A DNA stretch of 64,000 bases from an uncultured Gammaproteobacteria bacterium. GTDB taxonomy: Bacteria; Pseudomonadota; Gammaproteobacteria; Eutrophobiales; Eutrophobiaceae. Position numbers and translations under genes: made by a program. Shown one piece after another: positions 39,582 to 49,334 of this stretch (positions within the stretch are counted from its first letter, which is position 1; each line of letters starts with the position of its first letter). The DNA lies in the NCBI GenBank assembly GCA_943788815.1, contig CALSRS010000001.1, positions 806,001-870,000 of the forward strand, read 5' to 3'. Under the pieces are notes generated by a model, which was not told the DNA's origin, made no database searches, and saw only the letters and a program-made list of their open reading frames with translations.

Positions 39582-42461
39582 CTAACCTGTACTGACCAGT
39601 TTTGGTTTCGACTTTACCACCTCAGCAGATTTTTTAAATCTGTTCAGTGTTGTTTTTAGGAACTGACCCGTATATGAATTTTTTATCTTAATCAGGTCTT
39701 CTGGCGTTCCAGTGGCAATGACCTGCCCGCCTTTTCCACCACCTTCAGGACCAAGGTCGATAATCCAGTCGGCTGTTTTAATGACATCCAGATTATGTTC
39801 TATGACAACGATGGTATTTCCATGGTCACGCAGCCTGTGCAATACATGTAGCAATTGTTTAATATCATGAAAGTGCAAGCCGGTGGTGGGTTCATCCAGT
39901 ATATACAAGGTTTTACCGGTATCGCGCTTAGATAATTCCCTGGATAGTTTGATTCTTTGCGCTTCCCCCCCAGAAAGGGTAGTCGCATTTTGGCCTAACT
40001 TTATATAAGCCAGACCCACGTCTATCAAGGTCTGAAGTTTTTTAGCCAAAACAGGCACTGCATCAAAAAAATCCCGTGCATCTTCTACTGTCATATTCAA
40101 AATTTCATGTATGGATTTACCCTTATATCGAATATCAAGGGTTTCACGATTATAACGCTTGCCTTTGCATTCATCACATACGACATAAATATCCGGAAGA
40201 AAATGCATCTCAACTTTAATCAATCCATCCCCCTGACATGCCTCGCAGCGTCCACCTTTCACATTAAAACTAAAGCGACCTGGGTTGTATCCCCGGGTAC
40301 GAGCCTCCTGGGTTGATGAAAACAATTCTCTTATGGGGGTGAATAATCCGGTATAAGTTGCTGGGTTAGATCTGGGTGTTCTACCAATGGGGCTTTGATC
40401 GATATCAACGACTTTGTCTAGTTGCTCCAGTCCTTTAAGTTCTTTATATGCAGCCGGACTGGTATTTGACCTGTTAATCTCTCGGGTCACGGCCTGGTAC
40501 AAGGTATCGTTAATAAGCGTCGACTTTCCAGAACCTGATACGCCGGTGACACAGGTCATTAGACCAACAGGGATCGAAACACTAATATCCTTCAAGTTAT
40601 TACCACTGGCCCCCTTCAACTTAATGACATGTTTTTCATTAAATGGGGTTCGCATTAACGGGGTATCTATCTTCATCGTACCGGCTAAATAATTCCCGGT
40701 AATGGAGTGTGAGCAAGATTCTATCTTCTTCGGGATGCCTTGAGCGACGATGCTACCTCCATGAACACCCGCACCTGGACCAATATCAATAACATGATCT
40801 GCACTCATAATAGCTTCTTCATCATGTTCTACGACGATGACGGTATTACCCATATCCCTTAATTTTTTTAGCGTTTCCAGTAACCTGGCATTATCGCGCT
40901 GATGAAGTCCAATTGATGGTTCATCAAGAACATACATTACACCGACCAATCCAGCACCAATCTGACTGGCAAGGCGTATGCGCTGGGCCTCACCACCGGA
41001 CAATGATTCTGCGCTTCTATCCAGTGTCAGGTACTCCAGTCCCACATTCACCAGAAACTGCAATCGTTCCCTCACTTCCTTTAGAATTTTTCCTGCTATC
41101 TCTCCTCTTTTCCCTTTGAGATTCAGATCATTGAAATAGTTATACAGATCTAATATTGCCAAAGATGTCAGCTCAGGTAATGAATCCTTGTTTATGTAAA
41201 CGTGACGTGCAGCTTTGTTTAAACGGGACCCATCACAAGTTTGACAGATTTTATTACTCTGAAACTTAACTAGCTCTTCGCGTACCATAGTCGAATCTGT
41301 GTCCCGGTACCTGCGTTCCATGTTGGGTATGACCCCCTCAAAACTGTGTTTGCGTTTAATATAGTTACGACGTCCCCCCAGGTATTTAAAATCAATTTCC
41401 TCTTTTCCACTGCCATGCAATATGATCTTCTGGATCTTTTTTGGTAATTCCTTAAATGGCTTATCAAGATCAAAGCCATAGTGTTCTGACAGCCCTTTTA
41501 TCAACTGGAAATAATACACATTTCGCCTATCCCATCCCTTGATCGCACCGCCAGGCAAACTCAAAGTGGGATCTTGAAGGATCCGATCAGGGTCAAAATA
41601 CTGAATGACACCCAGGCCATCGCACACCGGGCACGCACCCACAGGATTATTAAAAGAAAACAATCTGGGTTCCAGTTCACTAATGGAATAACCGCACTGG
41701 GTACAGGCAAATCGGGATGAAAATACAATATCTGCAGTTTCAGGTTTGTCCATGGAGGCAATAATGACCAGGCCATCAGAAAGCCTGATTGCGGTCTCTA
41801 CAGACTCAGATAAGCGCTGCTTTACATCTTCGCGGACACGAAACCGGTCAACCACAGCTTCTATGGTATGTTTTTTTCTGAGTTCCAGCTCGGGGACCTC
41901 GTCCAGCTCAAATATTTCCCCATTTACCCGGACACGAATAAACCCCTCACTGCGTAAACGCTCCAGAATACGGTGGTGCTCCCCTTTTCTTTCCTGAATT
42001 ACCGGAGCAAGTAACATTAATCGCTCCTCCTGTGGTAATCCGAGTACAGCATCTACTATCTGACTCACGGACTGCGCACTCAGTGCGACCTTATGATCGG
42101 GACATCTGGGCTCTCCGACCCTTGCATACAATAATCTAAGATAATCGTATATCTCGGTAATTGTACCCACCGTAGAACGGGGATTATGAGATGTGGATTT
42201 TTGCTCTATAGATATTGCAGGGGATAGTCCATCTATATGATCAACATCAGGTTTCTCCATTATTGACAGGAACTGCCGGGCATATGCCGAAAGCGATTCT
42301 ACATAGCGACGCTGACCTTCTGCATAAATGGTGTCAAATGCCAGGGATGATTTACCTGATCCGGACAAGCCCGTAATGACCACCAGCTTGTCTCTTGGAA
42401 TATCTACATTGATATTCTTTAAATTATGGGTCCGTGCACCCCTGATTTGAATATTTTTCAT
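39582..42461 (-). CDS. uvrA: Excinuclease ABC subunit A
   Basis: A 959-residue DNA-damage sensor for nucleotide excision repair. Two ABC ATPase modules: Walker [14 protein letters not shown] near 31 and [13 protein letters not shown] near 640, with signature [12 protein letters not shown] and [12 protein letters not shown]. Zinc fingers [10 protein letters not shown]...CPVC and CEACQGDG...CDEC are intact. It is divergent from ssb, the common proteobacterial arrangement. Confidence 0.98.
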   Translation of the reverse strand: MKNIQIRGARTHNLKNINVDIPRDKLVVITGLSGSGKSSLAFDTIYAEGQRRYVESLSAYARQFLSIMEKPDVDHIDGLSPAISIEQKSTSHNPRSTVGTITEIYDYLRLLYARVGEPRCPDHKVALSAQSVSQIVDAVLGLPQEERLMLLAPVIQERKGEHHRILERLRSEGFIRVRVNGEIFELDEVPELELRKKHTIEAVVDRFRVREDVKQRLSESVETAIRLSDGLVIIASMDKPETADIVFSSRFACTQCGYSISELEPRLFSFNNPVGACPVCDGLGVIQYFDPDRILQDPTLSLPGGAIKGWDRRNVYYFQLIKGLSEHYGFDLDKPFKELPKKIQKIILHGSGKEEIDFKYLGGRRNYIKRKHSFEGVIPNMERRYRDTDSTMVREELVKFQSNKICQTCDGSRLNKAARHVYINKDSLPELTSLAILDLYNYFNDLNLKGKRGEIAGKILKEVRERLQFLVNVGLEYLTLDRSAESLSGGEAQRIRLASQIGAGLVGVMYVLDEPSIGLHQRDNARLLETLKKLRDMGNTVIVVEHDEEAIMSADHVIDIGPGAGVHGGSIVAQGIPKKIESCSHSITGNYLAGTMKIDTPLMRTPFNEKHVIKLKGASGNNLKDISVSIPVGLMTCVTGVSGSGKSTLINDTLYQAVTREINRSNTSPAAYKELKGLEQLDKVVDIDQSPIGRTPRSNPATYTGLFTPIRELFSSTQEARTRGYNPGRFSFNVKGGRCEACQGDGLIKVEMHFLPDIYVVCDECKGKRYNRETLDIRYKGKSIHEILNMTVEDARDFFDAVPVLAKKLQTLIDVGLAYIKLGQNATTLSGGEAQRIKLSRELSKRDTGKTLYILDEPTTGLHFHDIKQLLHVLHRLRDHGNTIVVIEHNLDVIKTADWIIDLGPEGGGKGGQVIATGTPEDLIKIKNSYTGQFLKTTLNRFKKSAEVVKSKPKLVSTG

Positions 42462-42501
42462 TTACCTTTTCGTCAGACAAAATAAACTGCTAATATTAAA
42501 T

Positions 42502-42532
42502 TCATTCTCTGGTATAACGCAAAAGAGAATGA
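42502..42532. promoter_or_regulatory. Inverted repeat between uvrA and ssb
   Basis: TCATTCTCT / AGAGAATGA (9-bp arms, 13-base spacer) lies in the 128-base gap between the divergent uvrA and ssb starts. It is not a LexA-type box (no CTGT-N8-ACAG). It may be a regulator site or a transcribed hairpin; function unknown. Confidence 0.4.
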
Positions 42533-42589
42533 GTAATAATTTGCATTATCTGTCATTAATTTAATTTACATATTGAAAAGGAGATAAAT

Positions 42590-43042
42590 ATGGCCAGAGG
42601 CATAAACAAAGTCATTTTGGTTGGAAACCTTGGAAATGACCCGGATGTGCGGTATACGGCAAATGGTGCGGCTGTGAGTAATATTAGCATCGCAACTTCA
42701 GAATCCTGGAAAGATAAGGAATCTGGTGAACAAGTGGAAAAAACAGAATGGCATCGGGTGGTCTTTTTTGGAAAACTTGCCGAGATAGTAGCAGAATACC
42801 TGAAAAAAGGCTCTCAAGTTTATGTTGAAGGTCGTTTACAGACCCGTAAATGGCAAGACAAGGAAGGAAATGACAAATACACCACAGAAATTGTCGCAAA
42901 TGAAATGCAGATGTTAGGTAGTAAACCAGGCGGTGGTGGCAATTATGAAAATCAAAAAACTGCCTCTGCGCCACCTGATGCTGAAGCTCCATCAGCAAAA
43001 AAACCTGATGATGGCTTCGTGGATGACGATATCCCATTCTAG
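42590..43042 (+). CDS. ssb: Single-stranded DNA-binding protein
   Basis: A 150-residue SSB with an N-terminal OB fold (about residues 1-110: [40 protein letters not shown]), a short low-complexity linker, and the acidic tip DDDIPF that recruits repair and replication partners. A strong AAGGAG ribosome-binding site precedes the ATG. It is divergent from uvrA. A terminator follows 12 bases past the stop. Confidence 0.97.
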   Translation: MARGINKVILVGNLGNDPDVRYTANGAAVSNISIATSESWKDKESGEQVEKTEWHRVVFFGKLAEIVAEYLKKGSQVYVEGRLQTRKWQDKEGNDKYTTEIVANEMQMLGSKPGGGGNYENQKTASAPPDAEAPSAKKPDDGFVDDDIPF

Positions 43043-43054
43043 CATTGACTCATT

Positions 43055-43085
43055 AAGGGAATGATCTATTGATCATTCCCTTTCT
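43055..43085. terminator. Bidirectional terminator between ssb and LplT-like gene
   Basis: Perfect 12-bp stem AAGGGAATGATC / GATCATTCCCTT (43055-43066, 43071-43082), loop TATT, with T-rich 3' side on the plus strand (TTTCTTT). The right arm ends just before the 3' end of the convergent minus-strand gene. Confidence 0.9.
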
Positions 43086-44408
43086 TTATGACTTTTTACT
43101 GAACTCCAATATCAGAATCTTTGACCTATTGAGATATTCAGGGAACTTTAGAAATATCGTCCCGGTGATCATCATATTCAATAATCCAACAAGCAAATAA
43201 ATTTCTGGGATAGAAAAAGACAGTTTAATTAAGGCAATAACAATTATTGCCGATACCACCATAAATAAGGCATTTAAAATATTCGTTGCCGCAATCACTC
43301 TCGCGCGAAGTTGCTCATTGGCTCTGTGCTGGACCATTGCATAGAGCGGCACGATATAAATCCCACCAAAAAATCCAATCATTGTCAGATCAAACAATAC
43401 GCGCCAGTGAATTGGTTCACGGAGAAATTCTGACAGCTCCATAGCCATTTGTCCGCCAACTGCAGGTGTACCTATGAAAAAGAGATCAATGGCAAAAATC
43501 GTAAGCCCCAGGGCGCCGATAGGCACCAGGCCCGGTTCAATTTTGCCACTAGATAACTTTTCACAAATCAGGGATCCCGATCCAATTCCTATTGAAAACG
43601 CTGTCAATAATCCCGTCGTTACCAGCTCATTTCCCATCAGAATGTCACGTGTATAGGTCGGCACCAAAGAAAGATAGGTCGCACCTATAAACCAGAACCA
43701 TGAAATTGCAATAATGGCTACAAAAATTCCCTTTTCTGATATGACGTATCGCAGAATATAAATCGTTTGAGAGAGAAAATTCCAATCTATGGTGAGCGTC
43801 TCATCTGCAGCATCGGCGACGGGGATATAACGACTTACAAACCATCCCCCAAATGCTACCCCTAGAACGATAATAGACACGATTGCTATACCATAATTAT
43901 CCAGTGCAATCAGGGCACCACCAATAATCGTCCCACCCAATATGGCAATATAGGTCCCCATCTGTACCAGGCCATTACCGCCTGTTAACTCATGTAATTT
44001 TAAATGTTGAGGTAGTATTCCGTATTTTAACGGACCAAAGAAGGTAGATTGCATGCCCATGAAAAACAATACCGTCATTAGCATCATCAAACTTTGAGTT
44101 ATGAATCCAACGACAGCAAGTCCCATAATCAGGATTTCCATCAGCTTAATTCGGCGAATTAATATAGATTTTTCATATCTATCAGCGAGCTGACCCGCCG
44201 TAGCAGAGAACAAAAAATAAGGGAGAATGAAAAGACCACCAGCTATGATCACCAGAATACTGCTTTCTATCTCGGTTTGATCTGCAATGGTAAATGCTAT
44301 GAAGATCACTAACGCATTTTTATAGATATTATCATTTAATGCCCCCAAAAATTGGGTGACAAATAGCGGCAGAAAACGTTTGCTATTTAGTAAATTAAAC
44401 TGACTCAT
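43086..44408 (-). CDS. MFS transporter, LplT-like (lysophospholipid transport)
   Basis: A 440-residue, roughly twelve-helix major facilitator. Its N-terminus (FLGALNDNIYKNAL, about residues 21-34) and motif AGQLADRYEKS near 73 match the LplT family, which carries lysophospholipids across the inner membrane. In E. coli lplT works with aas, and in many bacteria the transporter is fused to an acyltransferase. Here it stands alone with no acyltransferase in the window. The exact substrate is inferred. Confidence 0.75.
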   Translation of the reverse strand: MSQFNLLNSKRFLPLFVTQFLGALNDNIYKNALVIFIAFTIADQTEIESSILVIIAGGLFILPYFLFSATAGQLADRYEKSILIRRIKLMEILIMGLAVVGFITQSLMMLMTVLFFMGMQSTFFGPLKYGILPQHLKLHELTGGNGLVQMGTYIAILGGTIIGGALIALDNYGIAIVSIIVLGVAFGGWFVSRYIPVADAADETLTIDWNFLSQTIYILRYVISEKGIFVAIIAISWFWFIGATYLSLVPTYTRDILMGNELVTTGLLTAFSIGIGSGSLICEKLSSGKIEPGLVPIGALGLTIFAIDLFFIGTPAVGGQMAMELSEFLREPIHWRVLFDLTMIGFFGGIYIVPLYAMVQHRANEQLRARVIAATNILNALFMVVSAIIVIALIKLSFSIPEIYLLVGLLNMMITGTIFLKFPEYLNRSKILILEFSKKS

Positions 44409-44503
44409 GGACTTGGAATATCAATAATGTCATATTTATAGAATAAAATTTAATATCATATATCCAGATAATATATAAATAGTTACGGTACCAGGAGAAT
44501 TTC

Positions 44504-45955
44504 ATGTCGATTGTGACACAGATTAACTTGCTAAAAAATCGAAGGACAAAAATTATTGCCACTTTGGGCCCGGCGACATGTGCCCCAGAAAAAATTCGCG
44601 AGCTAATCATGAGTGGTGTCAACGTATTCAGGCTAAATATGTCCCATGGAAACCATGCATTTCATGCAAGTGCATATCAGGACATAAGAGAGATATCCTC
44701 AGAACTGAACTTGCCTGTGGGTATACTGGCAGATCTTTGTGGACCCAAGATACGTACTGGCAAATTTATAAATGGAGAAATACAACTGTTACGCGGAGAC
44801 CATGTGACGGTAACGACCCGTGATGTCGAAGGTACTAGTGACATAATCCCATCGCAATACAAGGCACTGGCCTCAGATGTAAAGACCGGCAATCGAATAT
44901 TACTGAACGATGGATTGCTAGAACTCAGGGTTATATCAATCAAAGATACTGAGATTGAATGTGAAGTAGTCCATGGCGGTGTCCTCAAAGACCATAAGGG
45001 GATCAATTTACCTGGCGTTAACATTTCTGCACCTTCATTAACAGATAAAGATAAAATAGATGCCAACTTCGCGATCGACCTTGGCGTTGACTTCCTGGCA
45101 TTATCATTTGTCCGAAAGGCTGACGACATTTATGAATTAAGAAAAATAATCACTGAACATAAGGCTCACTGTTCTATCGTCGCAAAAATTGAAAAGCCTG
45201 AGGCGCTGGAAGATATTGATCAAATTCTGGAGGCTACTGACGCCATAATGGTCGCAAGAGGTGATCTTGGCGTTGAACTCAATCCTGAAGAAGTGCCTGT
45301 CGCCCAAAGTCAATTGATAGATCAGGCGCGTATCCGTTTTAAACCAGTGATTGTAGCGACACAGATGCTGGAATCTATGATTGAAAGCGCAAGACCTACC
45401 AGGGCGGAAGTAACTGATATCGCCTTCGCAGTCACACTGGGTACCGATGCTGTGATGCTATCAGCTGAAACAGCAGCAGGGAAATACCCTATAGAAGCAG
45501 TACAGATGATGGACCGTATCGCCAGGCAAACAGAATCACACCTTTGGAATAATGGAATCTATGGTGCCACCCCGGTAAAAGATGCCACACCACCCCTTAG
45601 CATATGGGATGTCATGGCAGATGCCACTGCCCATATGTCCAGAAATATCATGGCACATGCCGTGGTCGTGATTTCCAATAGTGGCATGTCTGCCAATACC
45701 ATGAGTTCTGCAAGACCGGCTTCACCAATTGTTGCTATCACCAATAACCATGATGTCTTCAGGAAAATGGCATTGCTATGGGGGGTGTTGCCCGTCTATT
45801 CAGAAGATGCCGGAAAAACCAACCCAAATGAAATTGCCAGAAACGCTGCAAAAGAACTCGACCTGGTAAAGCCGGGTGAGTACATCATCCTCGTGAGGGG
45901 ATTTCATGCCACGCCTGAGCTTAATACACCTTCTATTACATGTATGGTTGTGTGA
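44504..45955 (+). CDS. pyk: Pyruvate kinase
   Basis: A 483-residue glycolytic enzyme. It has KIIATLGPAT near residue 16, FRLNMSHGNH near 42, the active-site segment SIVAKIEKPEAL near 222 with the catalytic Lys, and VARGDLGVELNPEEVP near 247, plus MLSAETAAGKYP near 323. The C-terminal allosteric domain is present. AGGAG precedes the ATG. The TGA stop is the first three bases of a 7-bp repeat array. Confidence 0.97.
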   Translation: MSIVTQINLLKNRRTKIIATLGPATCAPEKIRELIMSGVNVFRLNMSHGNHAFHASAYQDIREISSELNLPVGILADLCGPKIRTGKFINGEIQLLRGDHVTVTTRDVEGTSDIIPSQYKALASDVKTGNRILLNDGLLELRVISIKDTEIECEVVHGGVLKDHKGINLPGVNISAPSLTDKDKIDANFAIDLGVDFLALSFVRKADDIYELRKIITEHKAHCSIVAKIEKPEALEDIDQILEATDAIMVARGDLGVELNPEEVPVAQSQLIDQARIRFKPVIVATQMLESMIESARPTRAEVTDIAFAVTLGTDAVMLSAETAAGKYPIEAVQMMDRIARQTESHLWNNGIYGATPVKDATPPLSIWDVMADATAHMSRNIMAHAVVVISNSGMSANTMSSARPASPIVAITNNHDVFRKMALLWGVLPVYSEDAGKTNPNEIARNAAKELDLVKPGEYIILVRGFHATPELNTPSITCMVV

Positions 45956-45990
45956 GGTGTGAGGTGTGAGGTGTGAGGTGCGAGGTGTGA
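45953..45990 (+). repeat. Heptamer repeat starting at the pyk stop codon
   Basis: Five units: TGAGGTG four times, then CGAGGTG, followed by TGA. The stop codon of pyk (45953-45955) is the start of the first unit. The array therefore lies in the 3' untranslated region. Confidence 0.88.
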
Positions 45991-46510
45991 CAATATTGTT
46001 ACTTTCTGAAGCTTTTACTGTCAATATTTTTTCCCAATAATGCCATAACCTAGTCAATTTAAGTCTGCGCAACCCGCAGTCATTTTTTATTTGGATGCTG
46101 GTTTACACCAGCATGACGGGACGTACATAAATTAACAATGCGTCATACTGGCGGAAGCCAGTATCCAATATAGTTAAGTGCGCCTGAAAGGCGATTCATT
46201 AATTCAGATACAACAAATCTTGTATCAAGAAATTAAATCTCATTAAATATAACAGGTTTTGGTATCGCCCTTCGGGCGATAACTCAAATTACTGGATTCC
46301 TGCCTCGGCTTTGTCTCTATAAGTCGCTCTACCGCCTACGTCCATGTAGGCGTCCGTGGGAATGATGGAATATAGACTTCCTATCAAACTACTGGATTTT
46401 TGCCTCGACTCGGGCTTTTGCTACCCTCTAACGCCAACATTAATTTAAGCATACGCGGAGAATGAAAATATTTTTGCGATTTAATTATTGTCGCAATAGT
46501 TCAGAGCCGA
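45991..46510. repeat. Repeat-rich intergenic region
   Basis: A gene-free stretch between convergent genes that carries several palindromes: ATGCTGG/CCAGCAT (46095-46114), ATACTGGC/GCCAGTAT (46145-46164), TATCGCCC/GGGCGATA (46263-46281) and CGCCTAC/GTAGGCG (46333-46352). The first two have the same GTCAT...ATCCA-type flanks as the units at 36385 and 38504. No coding sequence is supported. Confidence 0.8.
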
Positions 46511-46545
46511 CACTTCACTCCTTACTCCTGACCCCTGACTCCTCA
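46511..46545 (-). repeat. Degenerate heptamer repeat starting at the DUF934 gene stop codon
   Basis: On the minus strand five 7-bp units run directly from the TGA stop (46545-46543): TGAGGAG, TCAGGGG, TCAGGAG, TAAGGAG, TGAAGTG. They are related to the TGAGGTG units at the convergent pyk end. Confidence 0.8.
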
Positions 46546-47031
46546 CCTGGTCTTATATAAGGGCAGGTTTTCGTCCGAGGCACCCTGGTAGGTGACAGAA
46601 AAATCCTTGAGAGACTTAAGGGCATCTTCAAAGTCCTTATCTTCACGAATTGCAAAAGAGCTGATACCACATCGCTTCATATAGAATAGCTGGTCTCTGA
46701 GCACGTCTCCAATTGCACGAATATCACCCGCATATCCATATCTGTCACGAAGCAAGCGAGCATGGGAATAACATCGCCCATCTTTATGAGCAGGAAATTC
46801 CAGGGCAATAAGTTGAAACTGATCCAGATGATCAGCTAACTCAGCTATGTTGTTATCTCCGTTAATACAGACCGCAGTTTTATCATCACGTTGTTTACAA
46901 ATAGCCTGGTTTTCTTTCCAGTAATCAAAAGGCACTATGAGATCACCACCAGGTAGCTCATCGTCCTGGGATGGTTCGGAGATTAATACCCAGTTATCTT
47001 CGTGTATCGCGTTATCTTTAATTACTCTCAT
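46543..47031 (-). CDS. DUF934 protein linked to sulfite/nitrite reductase
   Basis: A 162-residue soluble protein of the DUF934 family, found beside cysI-like genes in proteobacteria, with motifs LALEFPAHKDGR-type (here IALEFPAHKDGRCYSHARLLR, about residues 83-103) and GDIRAIGDVLRDQLFYMKRCG near 108. The biochemical role is unknown, but conserved linkage suggests assimilation of sulfate or nitrite. It lies 9 bases after the reductase gene. Confidence 0.82.
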   Translation of the reverse strand: MRVIKDNAIHEDNWVLISEPSQDDELPGGDLIVPFDYWKENQAICKQRDDKTAVCINGDNNIAELADHLDQFQLIALEFPAHKDGRCYSHARLLRDRYGYAGDIRAIGDVLRDQLFYMKRCGISSFAIREDKDFEDALKSLKDFSVTYQGASDENLPLYKTR

Positions 47032-47040
47032 CGATGTAAC

Positions 47041-48705
47041 CTATTTACCCTTTTGTTCTGCATAGACACTCTTCTTGAATGTATCCATTCCAATTCGTCT
47101 GTAAGTATCCAGAAATTGCTCACCATCTTCGCGGTGCTCAACATAGGCATCCAGAATTTTTTTAATTGAATCAGCAACATCAGATTTGGGTATTGCAGGT
47201 CCTAACCGGTCACCTAATGTGGCATCCATGGCTGCCGTTCCACCAAGGGTTAATTGGTAAAATTCATTACCTTTTTTGTCCACACCTAAAATCCCGATAT
47301 GACCCACATGATGATGTCCACAGGCATTCATACAACCGGACATCTTAATTTGAAGTTCACCAATATCATGTAGATAATCCATATCATCAAAATATTTATT
47401 AATCTGATTTGCTATGGGGATAGAGCCTGCATTTGCCAATGCGCAAAAATCCAGTCCAGGACAACAGATCATATCAGTCATCAGTCCAATATTAGGGGTT
47501 GCCAGCTCCTCAGATTTTAATTCTTCCCACACGCTGTAAAGGTCTTCTTGTTTTACATGACCAAGCACTAAATTTTGATCATGTGTTACGCGTATTTCAT
47601 CAAAGCTGTACTTTTCTGCCAGGTCTGCAACCAGCTGCATTTGTTCATTGGTCGCATCACCTGGGGGGTTGCCCGGGGCTTTGAGAGAAATATAAACTGC
47701 GCGATATCCGGGAATTTTATGGTTTTTAACATTCTGTTTGACCCATAGAGAGTATGCCTTGTTTTCAGATAGATTTTTTTGAAATGTCTCATCATTATTT
47801 GCCTGTGGGTCATATTCAGGCTGAGCAAAATATTTCTTCACTCGGGTTATTTCTTTTTCATCCAGGAGCAAGGAAGTCTCTTTGACATGACTCCACTCTT
47901 CCTCGACCATTTCAGCAAATTTATCCGCGCCTATGGCCTTAACCAGTATCTTGATTCTCGCCTTATGGATATTGTCCCTGCGCCCAAACATGTTATATAC
48001 CCTTAGTATGGACTCCAGATAAGACAACAAATATCTTTTCTCCAGAAATTTCTTTATCACAACACCTATATGAGGCAATCTTCCCAGACCACCACCCACT
48101 AAAATCTTAAATCCCGTCTCACCTTGTTCATTTTTTACGATATAGATCCCAATATCATGCACCTGGACAGCCGCACGATCATTTTCTGCGCCAGACACGG
48201 CTATTTTAAATTTCCTGGGGAGATAGGAAAACTCAGGATGAAATGTCGACCACTGGCGAATTATTTCACAGTAAGGTCGAGGATCTTCTATTTCATCAAC
48301 AGAGATGCCTGCAAATTGATCTGATGTGACATTACGTATGCAATTGCCACTGGTTTGGATAGCATGCATTTCAACGGTAGCAAGATCTGCAAGGATATCC
48401 GGAACAGTTTCAAGTCGAGGCCAGTTATATTGTATGTTTTGACGAGTACTGAAATGTCCATAATTTTTGTCATACTTATTTGCAATGTAGCCAAGCATTC
48501 TAAGTTGATTGGAAGATAACAAACCATATGGGATGGCCACACGTAACATCGGCGCATAACGTTGAAGGTATAGTCCATTCATCAGGCGCAGTGGTCGATA
48601 CTCATCCTCTGATAATTCCCCAGCGAGGAACCGGCGTGTTTGATCTCGAAACTGGTCTACCCGCTCATTGACTATGGTCTTATCGTATTCGTCATATATA
48701 TACAT
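47041..48705 (-). CDS. Siroheme-dependent nitrite/sulfite reductase
   Basis: A 554-residue reductase with siroheme and a 4Fe-4S cluster. The four coordinating cysteines are in CPGLDFC (near 418) and SGCMNAC (near 458), the hallmark of assimilatory sulfite/nitrite reductases. Arg-rich substrate-binding regions are present at YGHFSTRQNIQYNW near 80. This version, next to DUF934 and without a cysJ flavoprotein, is often annotated as the sulfite reductase hemoprotein (CysI/NirA). Sulfite or nitrite cannot be decided from sequence; no other sulfate or nitrate assimilation gene is in the window. Confidence 0.9.
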   Translation of the reverse strand: MYIYDEYDKTIVNERVDQFRDQTRRFLAGELSEDEYRPLRLMNGLYLQRYAPMLRVAIPYGLLSSNQLRMLGYIANKYDKNYGHFSTRQNIQYNWPRLETVPDILADLATVEMHAIQTSGNCIRNVTSDQFAGISVDEIEDPRPYCEIIRQWSTFHPEFSYLPRKFKIAVSGAENDRAAVQVHDIGIYIVKNEQGETGFKILVGGGLGRLPHIGVVIKKFLEKRYLLSYLESILRVYNMFGRRDNIHKARIKILVKAIGADKFAEMVEEEWSHVKETSLLLDEKEITRVKKYFAQPEYDPQANNDETFQKNLSENKAYSLWVKQNVKNHKIPGYRAVYISLKAPGNPPGDATNEQMQLVADLAEKYSFDEIRVTHDQNLVLGHVKQEDLYSVWEELKSEELATPNIGLMTDMICCPGLDFCALANAGSIPIANQINKYFDDMDYLHDIGELQIKMSGCMNACGHHHVGHIGILGVDKKGNEFYQLTLGGTAAMDATLGDRLGPAIPKSDVADSIKKILDAYVEHREDGEQFLDTYRRIGMDTFKKSVYAEQKGK

Positions 48706-48915
48706 TAATTACTTTATTCCGTTTAAAAAGAGACTTATTCCGGCGTGCAAAGATAGCAATAATTATTTATTCATTAAAGTAATATCTATCACTATAGATA
48801 TAACTAATTGAAATAGATTAACTGCCACAGGATTTCTCCCATCATCTTGATTGATAACTGATTTAAATCAGTGTGTGATTTTTGAAAAGAGTCGGGACTC
48901 CGAATCTTAGTAGGA

Positions 48916-49131
48916 CTAAATAAAGCTATATCGAGCGATTAACGCGCGTCCCTTGCGAGTAATATACCCATCTATATCAATGAATCCACGATCAATCGCT
49001 GCTGAAATCAATGAATCCGGTTTCCGAGAGGGGATCATGACGGTCTGTTCACCATGTTTATATCGCAAAGCCAAGGCTATCTGCTGCTCTGTGATACTGA
49101 GTGGTTCTGCTGTACTCTGTAATGAAGACAT
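48916..49131 (-). CDS. Small protein of unknown function
   Basis: A 71-residue basic protein with a predicted helical fold, resembling a short winged-helix (RALIARYSFI at the end, SLISAAIDRGFIDIDGYIT in the middle). An AAGG site precedes the ATG. It lies upstream of the reductase gene on the same strand, 210 bases away. No family recognised. Confidence 0.5.
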   Translation of the reverse strand: MSSLQSTAEPLSITEQQIALALRYKHGEQTVMIPSRKPDSLISAAIDRGFIDIDGYITRKGRALIARYSFI

Positions 49132-49334
49132 AAACCTTAACCCGTATGTTTCTTTTATTATTAATAAGTTACGTAAGTATCATGTATATTTTATTATATA
49201 ATCTATGTCAACTATATTTAATAACTTATTGTCTTTATTAGGTTTATTAAAACTAATAAAAATTTTCTTATTATCATGAAATATACACACGGTAGTATGT
49301 AAAAGAACGGGGGCTACTAGATATGGTGGAGAAC

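Noticed and set aside
42684-43037. 117-codon minus-strand frame inside ssb
   Set aside because: Antisense to a conserved gene; no recognisable domain.
45953-46545. Repeat arrays as a CRISPR
   Set aside because: Units are 7 bp and contiguous, with no spacers.
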